DNA from: Rhizobium sp. Root274
GTDB lineage: Bacteria; Pseudomonadota; Alphaproteobacteria; Rhizobiales; Rhizobiaceae
Assembly (NCBI RefSeq): GCF_001429245.1
Contig: NZ_LMJE01000007.1
Span: forward strand, 535,127 to 599,126
Length of the DNA: 64,000 nucleotides
Direction of reading: 5' to 3'
Below are positions 9,203 through 17,258 of this stretch, piece after piece. The notes under the pieces are model-generated. The model searched no databases and was not told where the DNA came from. It saw nothing but the letters and a program-made list of their open reading frames with translations. The translations under genes were made by a program, and so were the position numbers. Positions within the stretch are counted from its first letter, which is position 1, and each line of letters starts with the position of its first letter.

Positions 9203-9871
9203 TCAGGACTGGCTTTGCAAGCGCTCGGCGGCAAGCATTGCCTTTGGCAGGGCGGGCGCATCGAGACCTTCGAACGGATCATGCCAGGACGGCAGACTGT
9301 CGAGACGATGATACCAGTCTTGAAGTGCGGGATAAGCGGAGAGCGGCAAGCCGGCGACATCATTGAAGGGCAGGAAACTCGCCATCCGGAAATCGGCGTA
9401 GGAAAGACCACTGTCGAGCAGAAAGCTGCGCGATGTAAGATGAGCGTCAAGGATGGGTGCGGACCGGTGGAAAAGGGCAAGGCCCTCCTCCACCTTGGTC
9501 ATATCGACCGCCCCCATGCCATAACGTTGCTTCGTCCCGTATTCAAAATGCACCTGATCACAGGCCATGACGAAGTTCGCCTTGCCCCAGCTCAGCCAGC
9601 GGATCATGTCGGGCTCGCCCTCGTCATCGATTCTCCAGAAGTCAGTTTTCGACAGGCGGGAGAGTCGGCAGGCAATCGCATCCGCCTCCCAGAGCGTTCC
9701 CTTCTCCTCCTCCAGGATCGGGATCGACAGACTGGGGTTGAGCCGGCGATAGGTTTCCGCTTGTCCCGGGGCGAAAGGCGATGCGGGCACGAAGATGACG
9801 GCGGAGCCGAGATGCCGGGCAACGGCAACCGCGAGGCGCGGGTTCGGGTTGCGGCTATAGTGCAGTATCAT
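9203..9871 (-). CDS. Glutathione S-transferase family protein
   Basis: The 222-aa cytosolic GST-like protein starts at MILHYSRNPNPRLAV. The N-terminal thioredoxin fold keeps the cis-Pro context NPSLSIPIL and the glutathione-binding pair EAD. The all-alpha C-terminal half contains LDSGLSYADFRMASFLP, the usual GST C-terminal motif. Substrate and whether glutathione is used cannot be read. It is the first of four minus-strand genes (GST, mgtA, clc, selO), but the 163-base gap to mgtA leaves co-transcription open. Confidence 0.9.
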   Translation of the reverse strand: MILHYSRNPNPRLAVAVARHLGSAVIFVPASPFAPGQAETYRRLNPSLSIPILEEEKGTLWEADAIACRLSRLSKTDFWRIDDEGEPDMIRWLSWGKANFVMACDQVHFEYGTKQRYGMGAVDMTKVEEGLALFHRSAPILDAHLTSRSFLLDSGLSYADFRMASFLPFNDVAGLPLSAYPALQDWYHRLDSLPSWHDPFEGLDAPALPKAMLAAERLQSQS

Positions 9872-10055
9872 CGGCCCCTTCCGAGCATTCTGTGTTCGGA
9901 AGGGAGTGTGCGGCGGCAAGTGGCGAATGTCGAGGCATGAGCCGATGGCCTTGCGGCCAGATTTGGACGCGGGAGAACGGCTGCCTCAGGCGCAGGGTGC
10001 TTGCGGGCCGGGCGCAGGGCAGGTTAAGATCGGCCCGGTCAATGAGGGGAAATGC

Positions 10056-10559
10056 ATGTCGATTCAACGCGCTCTCGGCGCCGTCCTGATGCTGGCATCA
10101 AGCTTGGTGCTCACAGCCTGCACCACGACGGAAGACGCCAACAATGCAGCCCGCTCGCGCTGGGTGGGGCAGCCGGTGGAGCAGTTCTTTGCCGCCTATG
10201 GTCCGCCAATCGGTGAGTATCCGCTGTCCGCGGGCAAGATCTACACCTGGCGCGGTGGCGACAAGACGCGTTACGTGCCCCCGACCTATACCAGCCCCGA
10301 GCCCGCCCGCACGGTGGTTCGCACCGAAACCCGCACCGACGGCTCCGGCCAGACGGTCACCCGCACCCGCGTCGTCACCAGCGACCCCTTCTGGCAGCCG
10401 CAGATGATCAGCCCGCCGCAATATCAGCAGCTGTTCTGCGAGCTGCAGATCAACACCGACAAGGGCGGAATCATCACCGCCATCCGGGCAAGCAACGACA
10501 CCGACGGCGATGGCCTCAGCCTGTCGCGCTGCGCCGAAGTGCTGGGCGTGAAGAAGTGA
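10056..10559 (+). CDS. Hypothetical lipoprotein
   Basis: The 167-aa protein has a lipoprotein signal peptide, MSIQRALGAVLMLASSLVLT, followed by the lipobox Cys at residue 22 (LTAC). GAGGGG precedes the ATG. The mature part begins with a conserved-looking WVGQPVEQFFAAYGPP segment that resembles the small SmpA/OmlA-like outer-membrane lipoproteins, where a glycine-limited helix precedes a short beta sheet. A Thr/Arg-rich middle (TVVRTETRTDGSGQTVTRTR) may be disordered. The gene is divergent from the GST gene and convergent with the RocB-like gene. I do not recognise a specific function. Confidence 0.8.
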   Translation: MSIQRALGAVLMLASSLVLTACTTTEDANNAARSRWVGQPVEQFFAAYGPPIGEYPLSAGKIYTWRGGDKTRYVPPTYTSPEPARTVVRTETRTDGSGQTVTRTRVVTSDPFWQPQMISPPQYQQLFCELQINTDKGGIITAIRASNDTDGDGLSLSRCAEVLGVKK

Positions 10560-10581
10560 GCGAGCGGCGGATGAGGCTACC

Positions 10582-12264
10582 TCAATCCGCCTCCTTCGCC
10601 AGGAACTCCCGGGCAATAGTCATGACCAGATCCGGCAGCACGGCGAAGGCATAAGGCCGCTGCACGCGCTCGAACTTCTGATGAAACTCGCGACCCCAGG
10701 GGCCGAGATTGACGGCCGGGAAGCGCAGAGCCGAGGCCGGAGGTCGGTCAACGAGGCGTGAAACCGGGGTATTGTCGGAGACGACGTCAGTTGAGTCGGC
10801 GGCCAGTCCGAGAAAACTCATGTCGGAAATGCCCTGGAAACAGGGCTTCCAGCTGACGCGCCGGGCTGCATCGTCGGCCAGACCCAGTCGTGCCTGATCG
10901 ATCGCAGACTGCAGCGCCCTATCCTCGGCCCGGTCGAGCTCAAGTCGGCTCGCCGGGTAATGAAGGCCGGCAAAGCCGATCACCACCGCAGGTCCGGAGA
11001 GGCGCGCCGCATCGACGAGAAAGGTCGCGAGCTGTCTCGAGGCAATCAGGGGATTGTCGATCCGGCCAGCCGCGGCCTGTTCGGCCTCGTATCGCGCCGC
11101 AAAGTCAGTGCCCATCACCTCCTCGGCGCGTTGCCGGACCTCGGCGATCGACAGGATACGCGGCATGGCCGGCACGGCCGACGCCGGGCGTCCGGTCATC
11201 GAAGAATAGCGCTGCGCCTGATCGGCAAAGCGGCTCACAGCACCGCTTGCCCCTTGCTCGACGCAGGCTCTGAACCGGGTGAACAGCTCGTCCGCCGACA
11301 TCGCATGGTAAAGCCAGTTGAAGGCAAGCCAGAAGCGTTCCGGCGTCGTCACCTCGTAGCCGTCGCGCAGATCCTTTGCCTCCAGGCAGATCGGCGGCGG
11401 CGAGATGTCGTGTGCATCGCGATCGGAAAGATCTGCATTGCCCTCCAGTTCGGCGAGAATACCGGCCCCTATCGCTTGCGCGCTCACTCCTTCGAAAGGA
11501 TAGGCGGCGTGTGAACTGAGGCCGACAACCAGCGCGAAAGGCAGGAGCTTGCCGATCGTCCCGGCAAAGACGGCGCGCCCCTCTTCGCCCTCGCCCTGAT
11601 CGGAGGTCACATCGAGATTGAGCGCGCCGCAAATCTCGATGTCCAGATCCTTGACCAGCGCCGGCAACGCGTTGCGCAGCGAGCGCATGCCGCGGCTTTC
11701 ACGCTCTTCGTCGGGTGTGGTGAGGAAGAGGAGATTGCCCTCGCGCTCCGGGTTTTCCGCGAAGCGTTCGAGGCAGGCGATTGCGACGGCAAGGCCGCTT
11801 TTCATGTCGAGCAGCCCGCGCCCGGGCAGGAAATCGCCGCTCACGAGATCGGCGAGCGCCCGCTCCTCCTGCTCGGATCGGGTCCGCTGCGCCGAGAGGC
11901 TGTCTATGAGGGCGGCCTTGAGTGCCAGGCTGTCACAGGCGAGTGGCCGCAGTTCATGATAATTGTCGGTGGACACCGTATCGAAATGTCCAGCCAGCGC
12001 AAGCGTCCGACGCCCCCTGCCGCGAACGAGCGCGACGACGTTGCGGGTCAGCGGTTCGCCATGGCTCGCGACCAGCCTCAGATCCTCGGGATGAGCCCGA
12101 AAATAGGGAAGCTCCTGCAACAGTCCGATCAGGCGATCCGCAAATGCGGCCTCGCCGGCACTTCCCGTCTCGCTGCCCCAGGACGTGAGACGCAGCGCGA
12201 TCGCCTCGACGCGGGCCGGATCGATGCCGGCCGGCGCCCTGTTGGCGGAGTTGTTTTCGCTCAT
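10582..12264 (-). CDS. M20-family metallopeptidase, RocB-like
   Basis: This 560-aa putative zinc hydrolase resembles RocB of the Bacillus arginine-utilisation operon in length and layout. Di-zinc ligands of the M20 fold are visible: GHFDTV, GLLDMKSGLA with the bridging Asp, DEERES with the catalytic Glu pair, and a dimerisation-domain SSHAAYP. The start MSENNSANRAP is preceded by GGAGAG. The gene is divergent from an Lrp/AsnC-type regulator. Local control by an amino acid, possibly arginine or ornithine, is a reasonable inference, but no other arginine gene is adjacent. Peptidase, deacylase and amidohydrolase activities are all possible for the family. Confidence 0.85.
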   Translation of the reverse strand: MSENNSANRAPAGIDPARVEAIALRLTSWGSETGSAGEAAFADRLIGLLQELPYFRAHPEDLRLVASHGEPLTRNVVALVRGRGRRTLALAGHFDTVSTDNYHELRPLACDSLALKAALIDSLSAQRTRSEQEERALADLVSGDFLPGRGLLDMKSGLAVAIACLERFAENPEREGNLLFLTTPDEERESRGMRSLRNALPALVKDLDIEICGALNLDVTSDQGEGEEGRAVFAGTIGKLLPFALVVGLSSHAAYPFEGVSAQAIGAGILAELEGNADLSDRDAHDISPPPICLEAKDLRDGYEVTTPERFWLAFNWLYHAMSADELFTRFRACVEQGASGAVSRFADQAQRYSSMTGRPASAVPAMPRILSIAEVRQRAEEVMGTDFAARYEAEQAAAGRIDNPLIASRQLATFLVDAARLSGPAVVIGFAGLHYPASRLELDRAEDRALQSAIDQARLGLADDAARRVSWKPCFQGISDMSFLGLAADSTDVVSDNTPVSRLVDRPPASALRFPAVNLGPWGREFHQKFERVQRPYAFAVLPDLVMTIAREFLAKEAD

Positions 12265-12336
12265 CCCTGCTCTCTCCTTTGACGGTCCTGTCGGAACCGC
12301 GTCATTGCCACCAGACAAGTGCTAACCGAGAGCGAG

Positions 12337-12354
12337 TGCATAAAACAGCATGCA
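12337..12354. promoter_or_regulatory. Inverted repeat in the RocB-like/Lrp divergent promoter
   Basis: TGCAT and ATGCA arms are separated by eight bases, midway between the two divergent genes. Lrp-family proteins bind degenerate AT-rich palindromes, so this is a candidate operator. Without comparison to related genomes it remains a guess. Confidence 0.35.
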
Positions 12355-12414
12355 AACGGCGCGAATCTTGCTCATACTGCCGAAATAGAAAGCTCTCTGA
12401 CGAAAACGGAAATC

Positions 12415-12828
12415 ATGGACGATCTCGACCGCCGGCTGGTCGCCGAACTGCGCATCAATGGACGTGCTTCCGTGCCGCAACTGGCGCAGATCCTCGGCGT
12501 GGCCCGGGCGACGGCCCAGAAGCGGCTGGACCGGCTGGTGGAGAAAGGCGAGATCAAGGGGTTCACCGTCCGCCTGAAGGATGATCTCGCCAAGGACCGG
12601 ATCAAGGCGATGATGCTGATCGCGCTCGTCGGCCCGCCGAAACAGCCGGTGGCGACCGTCAAGCGGCTACCGGGCGTCGTGACGCTCTCCAACACCAACG
12701 GAGTCTGGGACATGATCGCCGAACTCGAAGTTTCGACCATGCCGGAGCTCAACGACCTGATCTCGACCATCCGGGCCGTCGACGGCGTATCGAAGAGCGA
12801 GACCTTCATCCTGCTCGGTCCGGCCTGA
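12415..12828 (+). CDS. Lrp/AsnC-family transcriptional regulator
   Basis: The 137-aa regulator starts at MDDLDRRLVAELRING. A winged helix-turn-helix fills about residues 1-55 (VPQLAQILGVARATAQKRLD) and the ligand-binding RAM domain follows (residues 65-135). The RAM domain is shorter and more divergent than in classical Lrp. The gene diverges from the RocB-like peptidase, the likely target. The ATG is chosen over the upstream in-frame extension because family homology begins here. Confidence 0.9.
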   Translation: MDDLDRRLVAELRINGRASVPQLAQILGVARATAQKRLDRLVEKGEIKGFTVRLKDDLAKDRIKAMMLIALVGPPKQPVATVKRLPGVVTLSNTNGVWDMIAELEVSTMPELNDLISTIRAVDGVSKSETFILLGPA

Positions 12829-12920
12829 AGCCACAATCGCCCGGCCGACCTTGCCGCATCATCGCGCGGCGCCATCTGAGAGGGACGCCGCAATCGCGCG
12901 CGTCATGATCGGAGACTGCC

Positions 12921-13289
12921 GTGACCGAAACCCGCCTGCTCACCGCCCTCGTCGCGATCGTCATGCTGGCGGGTGGCGTTACCCACCTTGTCGCACCGGA
13001 GATCTTCTTTCCGATCGTCCCCTCGATCTTTCCGGCAAGGCTGGCAGTCCTCGGCAGCGGTTTGGGCGAACTGACGATCGGGGTGGCCGTGCTCTTTCCC
13101 CGCTTTCGCGCCCGCGCCGGCCTCGCCTTCGCCCTTCTGTGCTTTGCCTATGTGCCCCTGCATCTCTGGGACTTTTTGCGGCCCGATCCGATCTTCCACC
13201 CCTGGCCCCTGGCAGTCGGCCGGGTCTTGCTGCAGATCGGTTTCATCGTCGCCGGCCTGCGCCTGGCGCGGGCGGGCGGCGGGGTCTAA
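12921..13289 (+). CDS. Small DoxX-like integral membrane protein
   Basis: The 122-aa protein begins with GTG (VTETRLLTALVAIVML). A weak site, GGAGA, lies about seven bases upstream. Four hydrophobic helices are visible at about residues 5-25, 43-60, 67-85 and 95-115, a DoxX/DUF-type four-helix pattern. The loop RPDPIFHPWPLAVGR is typical of small uncharacterised proteins in this group. It follows the Lrp-type gene on the same strand after 92 bases. No function can be assigned. Confidence 0.7.
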   Translation: MTETRLLTALVAIVMLAGGVTHLVAPEIFFPIVPSIFPARLAVLGSGLGELTIGVAVLFPRFRARAGLAFALLCFAYVPLHLWDFLRPDPIFHPWPLAVGRVLLQIGFIVAGLRLARAGGGV

Positions 13290-13345
13290 GCCCTGCCCTC
13301 AATGCCACAGATCCTGTCCTCACCGCGTCACCACCTGCCGCAACC

Positions 13346-13357
13346 GTGAGCGCTCAC
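13346..13357. promoter_or_regulatory. Perfect 12-bp palindrome GTGAGCGCTCAC
   Basis: The palindrome matches the core of an idealised LacI-family operator and lies about 145 bases before hupE. No LacI-family gene is present in the window. The resemblance may be coincidental in GC-rich DNA. Confidence 0.25.
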
Positions 13358-13501
13358 CCCCGGCAATCGACGTAGATTTGCCTGACGCTTTGCCGTGGAC
13401 AGACGCTTGAGGCTTACGCTAGTCTGAAAGATGACATAAGGGAACGACCGGCGGGACCGACATCCGGCCGCCATGAGTCGACCAATAAGAGGGACCAAAT
13501 C

Positions 13502-14074
13502 ATGCTGAAACGCCTTTCACTCACCGCCGCCCTGTTTGCCGCGGCAACCGCACCCGCTTTTGCGCACCTGAACCCGGCCGAGCATGGCTCGCTGATGGCC
13601 GGGATCTCGCATCCGCTGTTCGGTGCCGACCATATCCTCGCGATGGTTGCCGTAGGCATCTGGGCAAGCCAGATCGGTGGCCGCGCGCTCTGGGCTGTTC
13701 CGGCAGCTTTCGTTTCGATGATGGCCGTCGGCTTCGGTCTTGCTGTTGCGGGCGTCTCCCTGCCCTTCGTTGAGCCTGCCATCCTCGCTTCCGTCATCGG
13801 CCTCGGCCTGCTGGTGGCTGCTGCGGTCCGTCTGCCGGTGGCAGCCTCTGCTGCCGTCGTTGGCCTCTTCGCCCTTTTCCACGGCCACGCCCATGGCGGT
13901 GAACTCGGCTCGGCCGGTGCGCTGTCGTTCGGCCTCGGCTTCCTGGTCGCAACCGGCGCCCTGCATGGCGCAGGCGTTGCCCTTGGCATGACCGTCTCCC
14001 GCCTCGGCCCGACGGTCGCCCGCGTGCTCGGTCTTGCGACCGTGGTCGGCGGCGCCGCCATCGCCTTTGGCTGA
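13502..14074 (+). CDS. hupE: HupE/UreJ-family nickel or cobalt permease
   Basis: The 190-aa inner-membrane protein carries a signal-like N-terminus (MLKRLSLTAALFAAATAPAF) followed by the family signature HPLFGADHILAMVAVG near residues 37-52. Six to seven hydrophobic helices follow. A His-rich FHGHAHGGE segment near 118-126 and a second GALHGAGVA motif are typical of HupE/UreJ. Family members mediate Ni2+ or Co2+ uptake for hydrogenase, urease or cobalamin. No hydrogenase or urease gene is in the window and I saw no cobalamin riboswitch in the leader, so the metal is undecided. A hairpin terminator follows. Confidence 0.9.
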   Translation: MLKRLSLTAALFAAATAPAFAHLNPAEHGSLMAGISHPLFGADHILAMVAVGIWASQIGGRALWAVPAAFVSMMAVGFGLAVAGVSLPFVEPAILASVIGLGLLVAAAVRLPVAASAAVVGLFALFHGHAHGGELGSAGALSFGLGFLVATGALHGAGVALGMTVSRLGPTVARVLGLATVVGGAAIAFG

Positions 14075-14112
14075 TACAGACATTCGGGCGGTCTGTCCGC
14101 CCGCGCCTTCTG

Positions 14113-14156
14113 ACCGCCGCGACTGTTCCATACCGGAACCTTCGCGGCGGTTTTGC
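14113..14156 (+). terminator. Rho-independent terminator of hupE
   Basis: A perfect 10-bp stem, ACCGCCGCGA with TCGCGGCGGT, contains a smaller GTTCC/GGAAC hairpin and is followed by TTTTG. It lies 38 bases after the hupE stop codon. Confidence 0.75.
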
Positions 14157-14201
14157 GTTTCGGTTCGCCGACAGACAAAGCCACGCGAAGCGACCAAGAA
14201 A

Positions 14202-14228
14202 GCGAATGAGCAAAATATTCTCATTTGC
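14202..14228. promoter_or_regulatory. Inverted repeat upstream of the amino-acid binding protein gene
   Basis: GCGAATGAG and CTCATTTGC form 9-bp arms with one mismatch around a nine-base AT-rich spacer, in an unusually AT-rich stretch about 90 bases before the ATG. It is a candidate operator for the transporter operon. No regulator gene is adjacent. Confidence 0.3.
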
Positions 14229-14315
14229 CTATTTTATTCGCTCTTTTCTCTCATCCCATGAGGGTCGTGATCTGCGAAGACGGCGGCACCGAACCATGGA
14301 ATGAAAGGAAATACG

Positions 14316-15089
14316 ATGAGCTGGCTCAAGACGATTGCAGCGGCCGCAGCCCTGCAGACCCTCATCCTCGCACCAGCCTTTGCCGGCGAGAACCTCGACC
14401 AGATCAAGGCCGCCGGTGTCATCAAGATCGGCACCGAGGGCACCTATGCGCCCTTCACCTTCCACAATGCCGAGAACAAGCTCGTCGGCTTCGACGTCGA
14501 GATCGGCCAGGCCGTGGCGGATAAGCTCGGCGTGAAGGCGGAATTCGTCGAAGGCAAGTGGGATGGCCTGATCGCTGGCCTCGACGCCAACCGTTACGAC
14601 GCCGTCATCAATCAGGTGGGCATCACCGAAGCGCGCAAGCAGAAGTACGACTTCTCCGATCCCTATATCGTCTCGAAGGCCGTGTTGATCGTCAAGGATG
14701 GCAACGACGAGATCAAGGGTTTCGAAGACCTGAAGGGCAAGACCTCGGCCCAGTCGCTGTCGAGCAACTTCGGCAAGATCGCGGAAGCCGCCGGCGCCGA
14801 ACTTGTCGGCACGGACGGTTTCGACCAGTCGATCCAGCTGGTGCTGACCGGCCGCGCTGATGCAACGATCAATGACAGCCTCTCCTTCCTCGACTTCAAG
14901 AAGCAGAAGCCCGACGCCCCGGTGAAGATTGCCGCCGAAAAGGAAGAAGCCGACGCCTCCGGCATCATCGTCCGCAAGGGCGATGCGGACCTGGTCGCGG
15001 CGATCAACAAGGCGCTGGCCGACATCAAGGCCGACGGCACCTATCAGAAGATCGCCGACACCTATTTCGGCCAGGACGTGTCGAAGTAA
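14316..15089 (+). CDS. Amino-acid ABC transporter, periplasmic binding protein (cystine/polar type)
   Basis: The 257-aa secreted binding protein starts at MSWLKTIAAAAALQ after AAAGGAA. A Sec signal peptide ends near AFAGEN (residue 24). The SBP family 3 fold is clear: IGTEGTYAPFTFHNAENKL, the GFDVEIGQAVADKLGVK segment and NQVGITEARKQKYDFSDPYI. The Arg in TEARK is the expected alpha-carboxylate ligand. Overall it resembles TcyA/TcyJ cystine-binding proteins more than the general AapJ type, but the ligand is not proven. It is the first gene of a three-gene operon, separated from its permease by a 267-base gap holding a palindromic element. Confidence 0.9.
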   Translation: MSWLKTIAAAAALQTLILAPAFAGENLDQIKAAGVIKIGTEGTYAPFTFHNAENKLVGFDVEIGQAVADKLGVKAEFVEGKWDGLIAGLDANRYDAVINQVGITEARKQKYDFSDPYIVSKAVLIVKDGNDEIKGFEDLKGKTSAQSLSSNFGKIAEAAGAELVGTDGFDQSIQLVLTGRADATINDSLSFLDFKKQKPDAPVKIAAEKEEADASGIIVRKGDADLVAAINKALADIKADGTYQKIADTYFGQDVSK

Positions 15090-15092
15090 CAT

Positions 15093-15215
15093 CCACCCTC
15101 CCCTTGAGGGGGAGGGTCGGAGCGAAGCTCCGGGGTGGGGTGATCTCGCCGCACGCGTCACAGTCACCCCCACCCGCCGCTTCGCGGCGACCTCCCCCCT
15201 CAAGGGGGAGGTGGG
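15093..15215. repeat. Intergenic palindromic element, RIME-like (copy 1 of 2)
   Basis: This 123-bp GC-rich element is built of palindromes: ACCCTCCCC/GGGGGAGGGT at the left, GGAGC/GCTCC, CGCCGC/GCGGCG, and CCTCCCCC/GGGGGAGG at the right. Its ends are inverted copies of one another. A diverged copy is at 27843-27987. It sits between the binding protein and permease genes of one operon, a classic site for elements that stabilise the upstream mRNA part and lower downstream expression. Confidence 0.8.
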
Positions 15216-15356
15216 AGACCAGCCGCAACCGCAACAGCAGACCGCATCGGCCTTGCCGCTTGCCTGGTCTGCGATAGATGCAAAATTCCTCCGCAGCAGT
15301 GGCGCTCAGCGTCTCTGCTGCGTTCCGTTTCAGTCCGCAGCTCCAAGGACACCCCC

Positions 15357-16037
15357 ATGCCGCACTGGCTCGACCTGATGCTGACTTCTCTGCCGACCCT
15401 GCTCTGGGCCGGGGTGAAGTTCACCATCCCCCTGACGCTCCTCTCCTTCGCCTTCGGCATCACGCTCGGCCTGATCACTGCCGTGACACGGCTGTTTGCG
15501 GCGAAACCGTTGGTGCTGATCGCCCGCTTCTATGTCTGGGTGATCAGGGGAACGCCGCTTCTGGTCCAGCTCTTCGTCATTTTCTACGGCCTGCCGAGTG
15601 TCGGCATCCTGCTTGATGCCTTCACCGCCGCGCTGATCGGCTTCACGCTCAATGTCGGCGCCTATACCTCGGAGATCATCCGCGCTGCCATTTCGTCAGT
15701 GCCAAAGGGCCAGTGGGAAGCAGCCTATTCGACCGGCATGAACTGGAGCCAGGCCATGCGCCGCACGATCCTGCCGCAGGCTTCGCGCGTCGCCGTGCCG
15801 CCGCTGTCGAACACCTTCATCTCGCTGGTCAAGGACACGTCACTGGCCGCCGCGATCACCGTGCCGGAGCTCTTCCAGTCGGCCCAGCGCATCGTCGCCA
15901 CCACCTATGAACCGCTAATCCTCTATATCGAGGCAGCGCTCATCTATCTCGCGTTGAGCTCGATCCTGTCCAACCTGCAGTCGAGGCTCGAGACCCGATT
16001 CGGCCGCTATGGCGGCATGCTGGAGGCTAACCGATGA
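15357..16037 (+). CDS. Amino-acid ABC transporter permease
   Basis: The 226-aa inner-membrane permease of the HisM/GlnP family has five or so hydrophobic segments. The coupling-loop region includes STGMNWSQAMRRTILPQA and AVPPLSNTFISLVKDTSLAA, which match the family's EAA motif. The early RGTPLLVQLFVIFYGLP stretch is diagnostic for polar amino-acid permeases. The gene overlaps the downstream ATPase gene by four bases (ATGA), so the two are translationally coupled. A single permease is present, so it probably works as a homodimer. Confidence 0.93.
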   Translation: MPHWLDLMLTSLPTLLWAGVKFTIPLTLLSFAFGITLGLITAVTRLFAAKPLVLIARFYVWVIRGTPLLVQLFVIFYGLPSVGILLDAFTAALIGFTLNVGAYTSEIIRAAISSVPKGQWEAAYSTGMNWSQAMRRTILPQASRVAVPPLSNTFISLVKDTSLAAAITVPELFQSAQRIVATTYEPLILYIEAALIYLALSSILSNLQSRLETRFGRYGGMLEANR

Positions 16038-16789
16038 TCACGCTCTCTCACATCGTCAAGCGCTTCGGCCAAGCGACCATCCTCAACGATATCTCCCTCT
16101 CGCTGCCCGAAGGCAGCGTGACGGCCCTTGTCGGCCCCTCCGGTGGCGGCAAGAGCACGCTGCTGCGCTCGATCAACCTTTTGGAACAGCCGACCTCCGG
16201 CACGGTGCAGATCGGTGCCCACGCCATCGAATTTGCCCCGAACCGCAAGGTCGCCTTTTCCGAGATCCAGAAGATCCGCGGCGAGACCGGGATGGTCTTT
16301 CAGAACTTCCAGCTCTTTCCGCACAGGACGGCGATCGAGAATGTCATGGAAGGGTTGATCACGGTGCAGAAGTGGTCGCGCGACAAGGCGAAGGCCCGCG
16401 CCATCGAACTCCTGGAAAAGGTCGGCATGGCGCATAAGGCCGATGCCTGGCCGGCAGAACTGTCAGGTGGCCAGCAGCAGCGCGTGGCGATTGCCCGCGC
16501 TCTTGCCCCCTCGCCCAAGGTTCTCCTCTGCGACGAACCGACCTCGGCGCTGGATCCCGAACTGGCGGGCGAAGTGGTCGACGTCTTGAGCCGGCTGGCT
16601 GGCGAAGGCACGACCATGGTCATCGCCACCCACGACCTGCGCCTCGCCTCGAAGATTGCAAGCCAGGTGGTTTTTCTGGAAGCCGGCGTCGTGGTCGAGA
16701 CCGGCAGCGCCGAACAGATCTTCCGAGATCCGCAGCGTGAGCGGACGAAACGGTTCGTCTCCTCGATCAACGCGGCGCAAACGGTTTGA
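16034..16789 (+). CDS. Amino-acid ABC transporter ATP-binding protein
   Basis: The 251-aa cytoplasmic ATPase of the GlnQ/HisP type drives uptake through the adjacent permease. Walker A is GPSGGGKST (near residue 36), the signature is LSGGQQQRVAIARAL, and Walker B is VLLCDEPTSALDPE. The D-loop and the switch His (ATHDLRLA) follow. The small insertion EFAPNRKVAFSEIQKIRGE after the Walker A region is normal for this subfamily. It is the last gene of the operon and ends 42 bases before the convergent YciI gene. Confidence 0.95.
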   Translation: MITLSHIVKRFGQATILNDISLSLPEGSVTALVGPSGGGKSTLLRSINLLEQPTSGTVQIGAHAIEFAPNRKVAFSEIQKIRGETGMVFQNFQLFPHRTAIENVMEGLITVQKWSRDKAKARAIELLEKVGMAHKADAWPAELSGGQQQRVAIARALAPSPKVLLCDEPTSALDPELAGEVVDVLSRLAGEGTTMVIATHDLRLASKIASQVVFLEAGVVVETGSAEQIFRDPQRERTKRFVSSINAAQTV

Positions 16790-16831
16790 GACGCGGTTTG
16801 AACCTCGCCTCATCGGGTGGTTTTCAAACAG

Positions 16832-17182
16832 TCAGACGGGCGGCTCGGTCACGAAGGGCATGATGTCGACACTGTCACCGGGAAAGATGGTGAGATGCGG
16901 ATGATCCGAAAAGAGACCTGCCGCAGCCTCCGCCGTATCCGCCTCGACGATCAGGGTGCCGCAGATCGCATTGGTCGCGGGACCAATGCCCTCCCGGGTG
17001 ACGCGTAGGGTCTTTCCCACCATCCCGCCATGCTGAACAATGGCCGCCGCGTGGCGCTCTTCCCACGCCGACCATGCCGGCACGCCCGCCGCATCGATGG
17101 CATCCTGTTCGGTCTTGGACAGGCTGCGAAACCGCGCCAGGCTCTCTGGCCTCATCATGAAGACCGCGAGAAATTTCGGCAT
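16832..17182 (-). CDS. YciI-family protein
   Basis: The 116-aa small cytosolic protein has the YCII/DGPF ferredoxin-like fold, starting MPKFLAVFMMRPESLARF. The central H-G-G context (AAAIVQHGGMVGKTLRV) and the closing FSDHPHLTIFPGDSVDIMP are typical of YciI-like or muconolactone-isomerase-like proteins. Functions in this group are mostly unknown. It lies 76 bases downstream of queF on the same strand and may be co-transcribed. Confidence 0.75.
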   Translation of the reverse strand: MPKFLAVFMMRPESLARFRSLSKTEQDAIDAAGVPAWSAWEERHAAAIVQHGGMVGKTLRVTREGIGPATNAICGTLIVEADTAEAAAGLFSDHPHLTIFPGDSVDIMPFVTEPPV

Positions 17183-17258
17183 TGTGACATCTCCGGTTCG
17201 GTTCAGCGAACCGGAGCGTAGCGTGATCAAGGCCATGCGTCACGCGCGAAGGCGGGGT

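Noticed and set aside
13290..13501. Cobalamin riboswitch before hupE
   Set aside because: No B12-box-like GCCACTG segment or extended structure was found in the leader.
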